Shown: positions 7,310 through 15,367 of the stretch, piece by piece | How the letters are laid out: every line of letters starts with the position of its first letter | How positions within the stretch are numbered: the first letter of the stretch is position 1 | Assembly (NCBI GenBank): GCA_024708885.1 | Contig: JANJXT010000014.1 | Coordinates: 1-36,273, forward strand | Source: Thiobacillus sp. | GTDB lineage: Bacteria > Pseudomonadota > Gammaproteobacteria > Burkholderiales > Thiobacillaceae | DNA: 36,273 nt | Reading direction: 5' to 3' | The notes under the pieces: model-generated | Databases searched by the model: none | Seen by the model: the letters and a program-made list of their open reading frames with translations, nothing else | Told to the model about the DNA's origin: nothing | Position numbers and translations under genes: made by a program

Positions 7310-7705
7310 ATGAAGCGAAAAGCGACTCCCCGTGTACCCGCCCCCGCCCGCCCGCGCTTGCGGGTCTTGCTGGGAGAGAGCATCGCCATCGGGCCGGGCA
7401 AGGCCGCGCTGCTGGAGGCGATCGCGGGCCACGGCTCGATCTCGGCGGCGGCGCGCGCCAACGGCATGTCCTACCGCCGCGCCTGGAACCTGGTCGATAC
7501 GATGAACAGGTGCTTCGTCACGCCGCTGGTGGAGAGCAGCGCGGGCGGCGCCCACGGCGGCGGCGCCAGCCTCACGGAATTGGGGCAGGCGGTGCTGGCC
7601 GCCTACCGGGACATGGAGATCAAGGCCACGCGCGCCGTGGCACGGGAATTCGAGGCCTTTGAGCGCTTCCTGGCGGAGCCGGAGGCAAGCACGCCCGAGG
7701 CGTGA
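7310..7705 (+). CDS. Stand-alone ModE-type DNA-binding protein without molybdate domain
   Basis: The 131-aa protein carries only the ModE/LysR-type winged helix-turn-helix: ALLEAIAGHGSISAAARANGMSYRRAWNLVDTMN, then a GGAHGGGASLTELG wing and one long helix. The Mop half of ModE is absent and the stop is not followed by Mop-like sequence in any frame, so this is a short form rather than a frameshift. Such N-terminal ModE homologues are common near molybdenum genes. It could not sense molybdate by the ModE mechanism and might act through another signal or through ModE or the nearby molbindin. It sits 90 bp after modC and just before the palindromic leader of the receptor run, which is its likeliest target. 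Confidence 0.88.
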   Translation: MKRKATPRVPAPARPRLRVLLGESIAIGPGKAALLEAIAGHGSISAAARANGMSYRRAWNLVDTMNRCFVTPLVESSAGGAHGGGASLTELGQAVLAAYRDMEIKATRAVAREFEAFERFLAEPEASTPEA

Positions 7706-7743
7706 AGAATTCGTGAAGCGAGCTTGATCAAAGACATGCGGAT

Positions 7744-7779
7744 TGTGATATATTGGATCGTGATATATTTGCGTGCATA
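7744..7779 (+). promoter_or_regulatory. Repeated operator-like element upstream of the TonB receptor run
   Basis: TGTGATATAT (7744-7753) and CGTGATATAT (7759-7768) are direct repeats with a 15-bp period, AT-rich against a GC-rich background. The second continues into TTGCGTGCATA, which is the left arm of a larger inverted repeat completed at 7839-7855. The repeats resemble ModE half sites (TATATA). The regulator that binds them is inferred. Confidence 0.55.
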
Positions 7780-7806
7780 GCGGAAGCGGGCATTGTTCCG
7801 GCACGT

Positions 7807-7828
7807 GGGCGTAAAACGCCCGTTTTTT
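7807..7828 (+). terminator. Intrinsic terminator or attenuator in the receptor leader
   Basis: GGGCGT-AAA-ACGCCC is a perfect 6-bp stem followed by G and six T. It is 101 bp after the short modE-like gene and 105 bp before the first receptor gene, and lies inside a larger inverted repeat. It may simply end the mod transcript or may attenuate the downstream run. Confidence 0.75.
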
Positions 7829-7838
7829 GGATTGTCGT

Positions 7839-7860
7839 TATGCACGCACATATATATCGC
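7839..7860 (+). repeat. Right arm of the inverted repeat enclosing the terminator
   Basis: TATGCACGCACATATAT (7839-7855) is complementary to ATATATTTGCGTGCATA (7763-7779) with one mismatch in 17. It runs on as ATCGC, giving another TATATATCG half site of the ModE kind. The arms are 76 bp apart, about seven helical turns. Confidence 0.65.
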
Positions 7861-7932
7861 AAAGGCGCCACGGCAGCTCGCGGCCGGACCTGCTTTCGCC
7901 CCCGTTTTCACTGATTCATCCAGGAGTCGTCC

Positions 7933-9927
7933 ATGCTCGCCCATCGTTCCCCGCTTCTTGCCGCAACCATCGCCAGTCTGTTCGCGCCTGGCGCCGCCCT
8001 TGCCGCGGATCCCGTTTTCGAATTGGGTACGATCCTCGTGGCCGCACCCGCTGGCCAGCTCGGCGAGATTGCCCCGGAGCAGGTGTCTTCGGTGGTGACC
8101 CGCGACGCGATCCAGGCCTATAACCGCGAAACCGTGGGGGACGCCGTCAACCTGCTGTCCGGGGTGACGCTGTCGACGAATTCGCGCAACGAACACACCG
8201 TCTACGTCCGCGGCTACGATCCGCGCCAGGTGCCGCTGTTCATCGACGGCATCCCGGTCTATGTGCCGTATGACGGCTACGTCGACTTCGGCCGCTTCGG
8301 CACCGCCGATCTCGCCGCGATCCAGGTCGCCAAGGGTTTCAGTTCGGTCTCCTACGGCCCCAACACCCTGGGCGGCGCGATCAACCTGATCTCGCGCAAG
8401 CCGGTCAAGGCGTTCGAAGGCGATGTCAGCGTCGGCTTCGGCGAGGAAAACAGCCGCCGCGCCGAAGCCAACGTCGGCACCAATCAGGGCACCTGGTATC
8501 TGCAGGCCGGGGCGGCCTATCGGGAAGCGGACGGCTTCCGCCTGTCCGACGATTTCACGCCCACGCCGTCCGAGGACGGCGGCCGGCGCGACAACGCCTA
8601 CTACAAGGACAGCAAAATCTCCCTGAAGCTGGGGCTTACCCCCCGCTCCGGCGACGAGTACGCGCTCACCTACATCAAGCAGGATGGCGAGAAGGGCCAA
8701 CCCCCTTCCACCGTTCCCGTCGCTCGTTACTGGCAATGGCCGTATTGGGACAAGGAAAGCCTCTATTTCGTCTCGCGCACCGGCCTGTCCGAGCACGAGA
8801 CCCTCAAGCTGCGCCTGTATGCGGACGAGTTCGGCAACGAGGTGAACAGCTACACCGACGGCACCTACTCGGTATTGAAGCCTTCCGGCCAAGGCAGTGT
8901 CGGCACCGGCCGCAGCATCTATGCGGACAAGACCCACGGCGGCTCGATCGAACTGGAGTCGCGCCGCCTCGCCGGCCACACGCTGCGTTTCGTCGCGCAC
9001 TACAAGAACGACCACCACGAGGAAACCGACGCCAACGGCACGCTGCACGCCGACATGCGCGACACCCTGAAATCGCTGGCGGTGGAGGACGTCATCGCCC
9101 TGGGCGACAAGACCTCGCTCACGCTCGGCTTCGCGCACCACGAGCTGGTGCCGGACAAGGTCTACAAGTCCGACCCCACGCCCTACGCCCTGCCCGACAA
9201 ACAGACCGCCGACGACCCGCAGATCGGCCTGTTCCACGACCTCTCGCCGGTTTCCCGTCTGTATGCCACCGTAGCGCAAAAAACCCGGCTGCCCAGTCTC
9301 AAGGATCGCTACTCGGCGCGCCTGGGCAACTTCATTCCCAACCCCGATCTGCAAGCCGAGCAGGCGGTGAACTACGAACTCGGCTGGCAGGGCGCGCCCT
9401 GGGGCGGCGCCACGGCCGAGGCCGCGCTGTTCTACAACGACGTCGACGACAAGATTCAGGAAGTCCGGCCCAACCCGGCGCAAAACTGCGGGCCGACCAA
9501 CCAGTGCCAGATGCAGAACGTCGGTGAAGCCCACATGAAAGGGGTCGAACTGGGCCTGAAGACGCCCATCGGGCGCCAGTGGGAGCTCGGCGGCAACGTC
9601 ACCTGGATGGACATCGAGAACGTCAGCAACCCCGCCGTGAAGCTGACCGGCATCCCGGAGACGAAGCTCATCCTGCATGCCCGCTGGCGGCCGCTGGACA
9701 TCGTGGATCTGATCGCCTTCGCCGAACGGGACGGCGGCCGCTGGGCCAGCAATACGGTGAAGCTCGACGGCTTCACCGTCCTCAACCTGAAGGCGGTGTG
9801 GCGACCCATGAAGGGCTTGTCCGCCGAGGCGGGGGTGAACAACGCGACCGACGAGAACTACGAGCTCGACTACGGCTTCCCTGCCGCCGGCCGCATGTGG
9901 TTCGCCAACCTGGGGTACCGGTTCTGA
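7933..9927 (+). CDS. TonB-dependent outer-membrane receptor 1
   Basis: The 664-aa protein has a signal peptide (to about ALAAD), a TonB-box-like segment (LGTILVAA), a plug domain (VVTRDAIQAYNRETVGDAVNLLSGVTL, then VYVRGYDPRQVPLFIDGIPVY and SYGPNTLGGAINLISRKP), and a 22-strand-type barrel ending in the outer-membrane signature W-F-A-N-L-G-Y-R-F. The length is that of small-ligand receptors. An AGGAG site precedes the ATG. It opens the 23-kb run, so the leader with repeats and terminator probably controls it most directly. Its ligand is not identifiable from sequence. Context suggests a metal complex, with Mo or W the best guess. Confidence 0.92.
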   Translation: MLAHRSPLLAATIASLFAPGAALAADPVFELGTILVAAPAGQLGEIAPEQVSSVVTRDAIQAYNRETVGDAVNLLSGVTLSTNSRNEHTVYVRGYDPRQVPLFIDGIPVYVPYDGYVDFGRFGTADLAAIQVAKGFSSVSYGPNTLGGAINLISRKPVKAFEGDVSVGFGEENSRRAEANVGTNQGTWYLQAGAAYREADGFRLSDDFTPTPSEDGGRRDNAYYKDSKISLKLGLTPRSGDEYALTYIKQDGEKGQPPSTVPVARYWQWPYWDKESLYFVSRTGLSEHETLKLRLYADEFGNEVNSYTDGTYSVLKPSGQGSVGTGRSIYADKTHGGSIELESRRLAGHTLRFVAHYKNDHHEETDANGTLHADMRDTLKSLAVEDVIALGDKTSLTLGFAHHELVPDKVYKSDPTPYALPDKQTADDPQIGLFHDLSPVSRLYATVAQKTRLPSLKDRYSARLGNFIPNPDLQAEQAVNYELGWQGAPWGGATAEAALFYNDVDDKIQEVRPNPAQNCGPTNQCQMQNVGEAHMKGVELGLKTPIGRQWELGGNVTWMDIENVSNPAVKLTGIPETKLILHARWRPLDIVDLIAFAERDGGRWASNTVKLDGFTVLNLKAVWRPMKGLSAEAGVNNATDENYELDYGFPAAGRMWFANLGYRF

Positions 9928-10976
9928 TGCAGACGCTACGACCCTGTGCCGTCGTGTGCGGCACCGACGATGTCGCCTCCGCGGCGGCGCTGCGGCTGGT
10001 CGAGGCCGGCTACACGGTTCTGCTGGCGGCAGACGCGGCGCCGGCCGCGACCCGGGGCGCGCCGTCCTTCGCCGCTGCGGTGAAGGACGGCGAAGCGCGC
10101 CTCGACGGCGTCCGTTGCCGCCGGGTGGAGGATGCCGCCGCGTGGCTGCGTGACGGCGCCCACGATATCGCCTGCTGTGCCCAGCCGCTGCACGCGCTGC
10201 TGCCCATTCTCGAACCGGAAGTGCTGGTGGGCGCCGGCATCGGCGCGGACGCGGCGCCGCTCGATCCAAGCCGCCGCGCACCCCTGATGATCGCGCTGGA
10301 TCCGGGAGCCGGCGATGGCGCCGCACCGGACGGCGCGGACGGCGTGCTGCAGACGATCCTCCGGCACGGCGGCTTGCCGCCGCTGGCGCGGGCGGCCGTC
10401 GCCGGCGTCGTGCGCAATGCGTTGACCGGTGATCTGGCCCTGTTCGCCGCCACCCTGGGATTCAACCGGCACGAGTTCCGCGCCCTCGTCGCCGCCTGCC
10501 TTCCGGACGTCGAGCCCGAGTGTGAATGGGAGGCAGGCGCCTACGGCTTGTGCGCGAGCCGGGCGCCCGCCCTGTTCGCGCCGCTGACCGAGCTGCTGCT
10601 TGCGCACCGGGCGCCCGGCCTGGCGGAACGCCCCGCCCGCTGGCTGGCCCATGCGCTGGCCGCCGCCGGTTTCGGTGCGCGGCATCTGTGGCAGGACCTG
10701 GGCCTGTCCGGCCGCGCCGAGGTCAGCCGTCTTTTGGGCCTGTGTTTCCCGACACTGGCGGCACGCAACGTGACCGACATGAAATGGAAGCGTCATATGT
10801 TCCTGGTCCTCGGCGAGCGTCTGGGCAGGCCCGGCCTGATGCCGCCCAATTGCGCGAGCTGCGACAGCTACCCAAGCTGCTTCGGATTGCCTGTGCCGGA
10901 GGGTTTTTCCGGGGACCGGCGAGCGGCCTTCCCGCACCGGGATGCCGGACGTAGTGGAAAAGGCATGACACTGTGA
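9927..10976 (+). CDS. Fusion of a YqeB-like molybdenum-hydroxylase accessory domain and a NifQ-like domain
   Basis: The 349-aa protein has two parts. Residues 1-130 resemble the YqeB/EF2563 family linked to selenium-dependent molybdenum hydroxylases: VVCGTDDVASAAALRLVEAGYTVLLA, PSFAAAVKDGEARLDGVRCRRV and PLMIALDPGAG. Residues 140-320 follow NifQ: ARHLWQDLGLSGRAEVSRLL, LAARNVTDMKWKRHMF, then C309-x2-C312-x5-C318 and FG. NifQ carries molybdenum to the FeMo-cofactor assembly machinery on an Mo-Fe-S cluster. NifQ normally has a fourth Cys four residues before C309; here Leu occupies that position. The start overlaps the receptor stop by one base. The role is likely cytosolic Mo handling outside nitrogenase, since no nif gene is in the window. 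The NifQ part is secure; the N-terminal assignment is moderate. Confidence 0.8.
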   Translation: MQTLRPCAVVCGTDDVASAAALRLVEAGYTVLLAADAAPAATRGAPSFAAAVKDGEARLDGVRCRRVEDAAAWLRDGAHDIACCAQPLHALLPILEPEVLVGAGIGADAAPLDPSRRAPLMIALDPGAGDGAAPDGADGVLQTILRHGGLPPLARAAVAGVVRNALTGDLALFAATLGFNRHEFRALVAACLPDVEPECEWEAGAYGLCASRAPALFAPLTELLLAHRAPGLAERPARWLAHALAAAGFGARHLWQDLGLSGRAEVSRLLGLCFPTLAARNVTDMKWKRHMFLVLGERLGRPGLMPPNCASCDSYPSCFGLPVPEGFSGDRRAAFPHRDAGRSGKGMTL

Positions 10977-11983
10977 AGCGGCGCGGATTCCTGCATGCGC
11001 TGGCGGGCCTCGCGGCCGCACCCTGGACGCAATCCCTGGCAGCGCCGCCTTCGAGCCTGCACGTCTTCGGAACGCTCCCGGCACCCGACAAGGTCGGGCG
11101 CGTGTACGCCGCCGGCGCGCCGGCCAGTGTGCTGGTCTACTGCGTCGCCCCGGACAAGCTGCTGGGCTGGCCGTACTCGCTCTCCGAGGCGGCCCGCGCC
11201 TTCATCGCCCCGGCCTGGCGCAACCTGCCCCACCTGGGGCGGCTGGCCGGCGCCGGCAGCAGCATGCCGCTGGAACAGCTCCTGGCCATGAAGCCGGATC
11301 TCATCATCGACGCCGGCACGGTGGATGCCACCTACCTCTCCCAGGTGGAACGGGTGTGGCGGCTGACCGGGATTCCCTACGTCCTGGTGGGCGGCCGCCT
11401 GCCGGACAGCCCGCGTCAGCTGCGCGAAACCGGCGCCCTGCTGGGCGTGCCCGCACGGGGCGAGGCGCTCGCCCGTCATGCCGAGGCCGCCCTCGCCGAC
11501 GCAGCGCGGGCGCGCCCCGCCCACAGCGAGCGCCTCTATCTTGCCCGCGGGCCGACGGGTCTGGACAGCGCCGCGGCCGGCGCCATCAACGCCGAGGTGA
11601 TCGAGGTGGCGGGCGGGGTCAACGTGGTGAAGGAGGGGCGCGGCCTGGTGAGGGTTTCCAAGGAGCAGCTTCTGGCCTGGTCGCCGGACCGCATTCTCAC
11701 CCTCGACGCGGCGTTCTTCGAGCACGCACGAAACGACACCTTCTGGCGCGGCCTGCCCGCCGTCCGGGCGGGGCGCTTCCACCTGCTGCCGGACAAGCCC
11801 TTCGGCTGGCTCGACTTCCCGCCCGGCGTCAACCGGCTGATCGGCCTCGGCTGGCTTTCCGCCCGGCTGCGGGGTGACACCGGCGGCACGTCCTGGATCA
11901 CCCAGGCGGAGGAATTCCATCGCCTGTTCTACGGCCACGTCCCGCCGCGCGAGATGCTCGCCCGCCTGCTGGAACACGCCTGA
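10973..11983 (+). CDS. BtuF/FecB-type periplasmic binding protein 1, twin-arginine signal
   Basis: The 336-aa protein starts at a GTG that overlaps the upstream stop (GTGA). Its N-terminus KRRGFLHALAGLA is a twin-arginine-type signal, so it may be exported folded. The body has the class III binding-protein form: two lobes joined by a long helix, with PLEQLLAMKPDLIID, GIPYVLVG, GGVNVVKEGRGLVRVSKEQLLAWSPDRILTL and a C-terminal FHRLFYG. The family carries metal chelates, cobalamin and, for H. influenzae MolA, molybdate and tungstate. It probably hands ligand to the FecCD-type permease encoded further down. Confidence 0.88.
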   Translation: MKRRGFLHALAGLAAAPWTQSLAAPPSSLHVFGTLPAPDKVGRVYAAGAPASVLVYCVAPDKLLGWPYSLSEAARAFIAPAWRNLPHLGRLAGAGSSMPLEQLLAMKPDLIIDAGTVDATYLSQVERVWRLTGIPYVLVGGRLPDSPRQLRETGALLGVPARGEALARHAEAALADAARARPAHSERLYLARGPTGLDSAAAGAINAEVIEVAGGVNVVKEGRGLVRVSKEQLLAWSPDRILTLDAAFFEHARNDTFWRGLPAVRAGRFHLLPDKPFGWLDFPPGVNRLIGLGWLSARLRGDTGGTSWITQAEEFHRLFYGHVPPREMLARLLEHA

Positions 11984-12012
11984 AACCGCCGCTCAACGTC
12001 CCGCCATACCCA

Positions 12013-12579
12013 ATGACCGACACGACCCCCACCGAAGTAGAAGAACTCCTGGAACGCTGCATCGCCTTCCACGGCCACCTGTGCATGGGCCAGGTGCTGG
12101 GTGTGCGGCTCGCCCTGAAAGGGCTGGAGCTGTTGCAGGTCGCCGACCCCAAGCGGTTGATCGTCTTTATCGAGAACGACCGTTGCATCGCCGACGCCAT
12201 CCAGATCGTCACCGGCACGCGCTTCGGTCGCCGCACGGCCAAGCTCAGGACCTACGGAAAAATGGCCGCCTCCTTTCTCGATCTGGAATCCGGCACGGCC
12301 TGGCGCGTCAACGTCGGGCAATTGCCGCCGATGGACCCGCACGACAAGAGCCGGGTGCGCGAGGTGCTGCATCTGCCCGATACACCGTTGCTGCAATGGC
12401 GCCAGGTCGAGATTCACCTGAAGCCGGAGGAACTGCCCGGCAAGCCCAAGCGCATCGTCCATTGCAGCCGCTGCGGCGAGCGGGTCATGGACGGCCGCGA
12501 CGTCCCCGGCCCGGACGGTCCGCTGTGCCTGTCCTGCCAGGCGCCGGGCTATTACCGCGCCCTGGAGGCCGGCGCGTGA
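12013..12579 (+). CDS. FmdE-family protein with C-terminal zinc ribbon
   Basis: The 188-aa protein carries the FmdE hallmark F-HGHLCMG (His20, His22, Cys24) and ENDRCIADAIQIVTGTRFGRR. The second Cys usual in the GCT.GK segment is replaced (GTRFGRR). A zinc ribbon follows with Cys151, Cys154, Cys172 and Cys175. FmdE was named from an operon of molybdenum formylmethanofuran dehydrogenase in methanogens, but the family is widespread in bacteria lacking that enzyme and its biochemical role is unknown. The conserved His/Cys set suggests metal binding. There is no signal peptide, so it acts in the cytosol. It is coupled to the next gene by a GTGA overlap. Confidence 0.88.
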   Translation: MTDTTPTEVEELLERCIAFHGHLCMGQVLGVRLALKGLELLQVADPKRLIVFIENDRCIADAIQIVTGTRFGRRTAKLRTYGKMAASFLDLESGTAWRVNVGQLPPMDPHDKSRVREVLHLPDTPLLQWRQVEIHLKPEELPGKPKRIVHCSRCGERVMDGRDVPGPDGPLCLSCQAPGYYRALEAGA

Positions 12580-13286
12580 GGATCGTCGAGGACCTGCTGG
12601 CCGAGGTCGCCGGCCGCGATCATCCGGTGCGCCGGGTGGTGCTCGGCCTGCACTGGATCGCGGTCGAGAGCCGCCACGTCGGCATGGCCCACGTCTTCCG
12701 CCCGCCGGGAAAATACGAGATTGAGGATTCGGGGAAACTGGTCGGCATGAGCGCCCTGGCGCTGGCCCGCCGCGCGCTGAGCTGGAACCCGCTGGAAGCC
12801 GGCCTGGGCCTGGCCGCGCTGAACTCGCTGATTCCGGCGCAGGGGCAGCCGGGCAACGTCTTCGAGCGCCTGCCGGAGATGGCCCAGGGCCGCCGGGTGA
12901 CGGTGATCGGCCGCTTCCCCTGCAACGACGCGGTGCGGGAGGCGGCTGCGGAAAGCTGGTTCCTGGAGATGGAACCGCGCCGCGGCGAGTTGCCGCCGCC
13001 GGCCTGCGAGGTGGTCATCCCCCGGTCGGACATCTTGGTCGTCACCGCCACCGCCCTCATCAACCACACCCTGCCGCGCCTGCTCGAGCTGGCGGCGCAT
13101 GCTCGCGCCATCGTGCTCGGCCCGAGCACGCCCATGAGTGCAACGCTGTTCCGCCACGGCGCCGACGTGCTGGCCGGGGTGCATGTGGCCGATACAGACG
13201 CCCTGTTCCAGTCCGTCGCCGAGGGCGTCAAATCATTCAAGAAGCTGGCCGGCATCGAGCCGCTGGCGATGGAAGTTTCCCGCTAA
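12576..13286 (+). CDS. DUF364/DUF4213 putative heavy-metal chelation protein 1
   Basis: The 236-aa protein has an N-terminal DUF4213-like half (VVLGLHWIAVESRHVGMAHVF, resembling an enolase N-terminal fold) and a DUF364 Rossmann-like half (VTVIGRFPCNDAVREAA, DILVVTATALINHTLPRLLEL, IVLGPSTPMSATLF). A structurally solved relative from Desulfitobacterium hafniense was proposed to chelate metal, without proof. The GTG start at 12576 overlaps the FmdE stop, which implies translational coupling and a shared task. A second, longer member of the family is encoded at 26657. Confidence 0.85.
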   Translation: MRIVEDLLAEVAGRDHPVRRVVLGLHWIAVESRHVGMAHVFRPPGKYEIEDSGKLVGMSALALARRALSWNPLEAGLGLAALNSLIPAQGQPGNVFERLPEMAQGRRVTVIGRFPCNDAVREAAAESWFLEMEPRRGELPPPACEVVIPRSDILVVTATALINHTLPRLLELAAHARAIVLGPSTPMSATLFRHGADVLAGVHVADTDALFQSVAEGVKSFKKLAGIEPLAMEVSR

Positions 13287-13304
13287 TTACAACGAGCTCC
13301 TGCC

Positions 13305-15365
13305 ATGACCCAAGCACTTCAGCCTTTTCGGTCCGTCCGTCGGACCCTTTTCGTCACCGCGGCCATCGCCGCCGCCTTGCCCTGCGCCGCCGGCGCGGCG
13401 GAAGCGACGCTCCCCGCCGTCGAGGTTTCCGCCGCCACGGAGCGCCCGGACCTGCAGGCGGACAGCCTGCAAAACCCCTATCGGGTGGAAACCACCGGGC
13501 GCGCCGGCACCGAAGTCTTCACGCGCGAGGACATGGAGGCGCTGGCCCCCAAGGACGTTCTTGATCTGCTGAACAAGGCCGTGGGCATGAACCTCACCTA
13601 CCACGGACGGAAACACCCTTATTTCCTGGAGGAACGCGGCGGCGGCAATCTGACTTTCATCCTCGACGGCGCGGTCCTGCCCGCCTCCTCGGACCGCATG
13701 CTGCACAAGATTCCCCTGGCGGCCATCGAACGCATCGAGGTCGTGCGCGGATCCACCTCCCTGGCCCTGGGGCCGACCATCCCCATCGGCTCGTCGGTGT
13801 CCGGCTCCGGCATCAACACCGGATTCGTGGTCATCCGCACCCGCCAGCCAAAAGGCACCGAGGCCGAGCTGTCGGCCTTCGTCGAAAAATCCGACCTGAA
13901 TCCCACGGCGAACGGCCAGAGTCTGTACGCGGGAACGCAACTGGGCGCCAGGGACGGGATCAGGGGCTACGCGGCGGGCGCGTTGTCCCGAAGGGACGCG
14001 CCCAGCAACGACGCGCGCTTCGACGGCCAGGACGCCGATGCGCGGATGGCCGTGGGCGGCTTCAGCGTCGGCCGCTTCTCGTTAGGCGCGACGGCTTATC
14101 GAGACAGCGGCCGCCACGAGATGCAGCGCGGCGTGACCGTGAGCGGCGCCCTGGACAATTCCATGTGGTACTACGACCCCCTCGAGACCTCCGTGCTGTC
14201 CGGCAACCTGAGCATGGCCTGGACGCCGGATCAGGTCACGCTGCTTTCCGTGTTCGGCACCCGGTACCAGCACACGGAATACAACGAGAGCTTCGCCCCC
14301 GGTGCGGTGTGGAAGGCGCCCACCTACGCGGAGGAAAAGAGCAGCGGCTGGAACCTGCGCCACAGCGCCCGGTTCGGCGACACGCTGGTGCAGTTGGGCG
14401 CACTTTCCACCAGGAGCGAGGGCTACGGCCCCAACACCAGCAACCAGAACCGCTGGCACTCCCAGGTGGACGGCTGGTCCGGCTCAGTGGAACAGCGGCT
14501 GTTCAAGGACCGACTCGTACTCGACGCCGGCTACCGCCACGACCAGAAGCACATCGACGACTTCACCACCAGCTCGGCCCCCGGCGCGAAAACCGGGAAC
14601 AACGACGTCGATCTGGCGCCGGCGCGCACGTTCGCCCTCGGCGCACGCTGGAAGTTCAACGACGTCTACGCGCTGAGCGGCCGCTATTTCGACGGCGACG
14701 AAGGCACATCCGGCAGTTTCGACCTGCGCACCAAGGACGGCACGCCCCTGCACGCGGATAGCCAGAAGCGCATGGAAATCGCCTTCGAGGCCGCGCCACG
14801 GCCCTATTTCCGGCCTACGCTCATCTGGTTCGACGTCGACGCCAAGAACCAGAAGACGGCGACGAACAACACCTACGTGGTCAACGACCAAACCTTCTAC
14901 TACTACGCGGAAGGCGACGTGCGTCGGCGCGGTATCGAACTCCTCGTGAAGGGCGACATCACGCCGAGAACCTCGTACAGCGTCGGGCTCACTCACCTGA
15001 CGTTGAACGACACCGTCAGCGCCGGCACAACCACCGACAACATCGGCCTCAACCAGCCGGAAAACGCCCTGACCGGGCGGATCAGCCACGCCTGGAGCGA
15101 CTGGCGCGCCAACCTTTCCGTCAGGAAGGTCGATGCCTGGACCCAGTCCATCAGCGCGATGGGCACCGCCAACGACGTCCATCTCGGCGACTACACCCGC
15201 GTCGATGCGAACGTCCTGCGCGATTTCCGCTTCGACGGCCACGGCGCGACCGTCGAGCTTTACGGCCGCAACTTGGGCAACTCGCACTACGCGACGCGCT
15301 ATACCACCGGCTACTACAGTGATCCCGGCCGGGTGATCGGCGTGCAGGCGACATTGAGGTATTGA
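13305..15365 (+). CDS. TonB-dependent outer-membrane receptor 2
   Basis: The 686-aa protein has a signal peptide with an arginine-rich start and a cut near AGAAE, a TonB-box-like LPAVEVSAAT, and a plug with TREDMEALAPKDVLDLLNKAVG, LTFILDGAVLPAS and IERIEVVRGSTSLALGP. It ends in a barrel closing with the typical hydrophobic-aromatic C-terminus (V-I-G-V-Q-A-T-L-R-Y). It follows the DUF364 gene by 18 bp and is followed directly by a binding-protein gene. The plug loop YHGRKHPYFLEERGGG is rich in His and charged residues and could touch a metal ligand. It is only distantly like receptor 1, so the two probably take different ligand forms. Confidence 0.9.
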   Translation: MTQALQPFRSVRRTLFVTAAIAAALPCAAGAAEATLPAVEVSAATERPDLQADSLQNPYRVETTGRAGTEVFTREDMEALAPKDVLDLLNKAVGMNLTYHGRKHPYFLEERGGGNLTFILDGAVLPASSDRMLHKIPLAAIERIEVVRGSTSLALGPTIPIGSSVSGSGINTGFVVIRTRQPKGTEAELSAFVEKSDLNPTANGQSLYAGTQLGARDGIRGYAAGALSRRDAPSNDARFDGQDADARMAVGGFSVGRFSLGATAYRDSGRHEMQRGVTVSGALDNSMWYYDPLETSVLSGNLSMAWTPDQVTLLSVFGTRYQHTEYNESFAPGAVWKAPTYAEEKSSGWNLRHSARFGDTLVQLGALSTRSEGYGPNTSNQNRWHSQVDGWSGSVEQRLFKDRLVLDAGYRHDQKHIDDFTTSSAPGAKTGNNDVDLAPARTFALGARWKFNDVYALSGRYFDGDEGTSGSFDLRTKDGTPLHADSQKRMEIAFEAAPRPYFRPTLIWFDVDAKNQKTATNNTYVVNDQTFYYYAEGDVRRRGIELLVKGDITPRTSYSVGLTHLTLNDTVSAGTTTDNIGLNQPENALTGRISHAWSDWRANLSVRKVDAWTQSISAMGTANDVHLGDYTRVDANVLRDFRFDGHGATVELYGRNLGNSHYATRYTTGYYSDPGRVIGVQATLRY

Positions 15366-15367
15366 GC

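Noticed and set aside
7744..7860. Molybdenum cofactor (Moco) riboswitch
   Set aside because: The structure here is a plain inverted repeat around a terminator. I cannot match it to the multi-stem Moco motif, and a covariance search would be needed to claim it.
7706..7932. Cobalamin riboswitch, considered because BtuF/BtuC/BtuD-like genes follow
   Set aside because: I find no B12-box (GCCACTG-type) core. The leader has AT-rich repeats and a simple terminator instead.
7603..10326. Open frame of 907 codons on the minus strand across receptor 1
   Set aside because: It is the shadow of the plus-strand receptor and NifQ-fusion genes in high-GC DNA; its composition is Arg/Gly/His-rich, with no recognisable domain.
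9927..10976. Evidence that the locus is part of a nitrogenase cluster
   Set aside because: Only the NifQ-like domain points that way. No nifHDK, nifB, nifEN or nifA is in the window.
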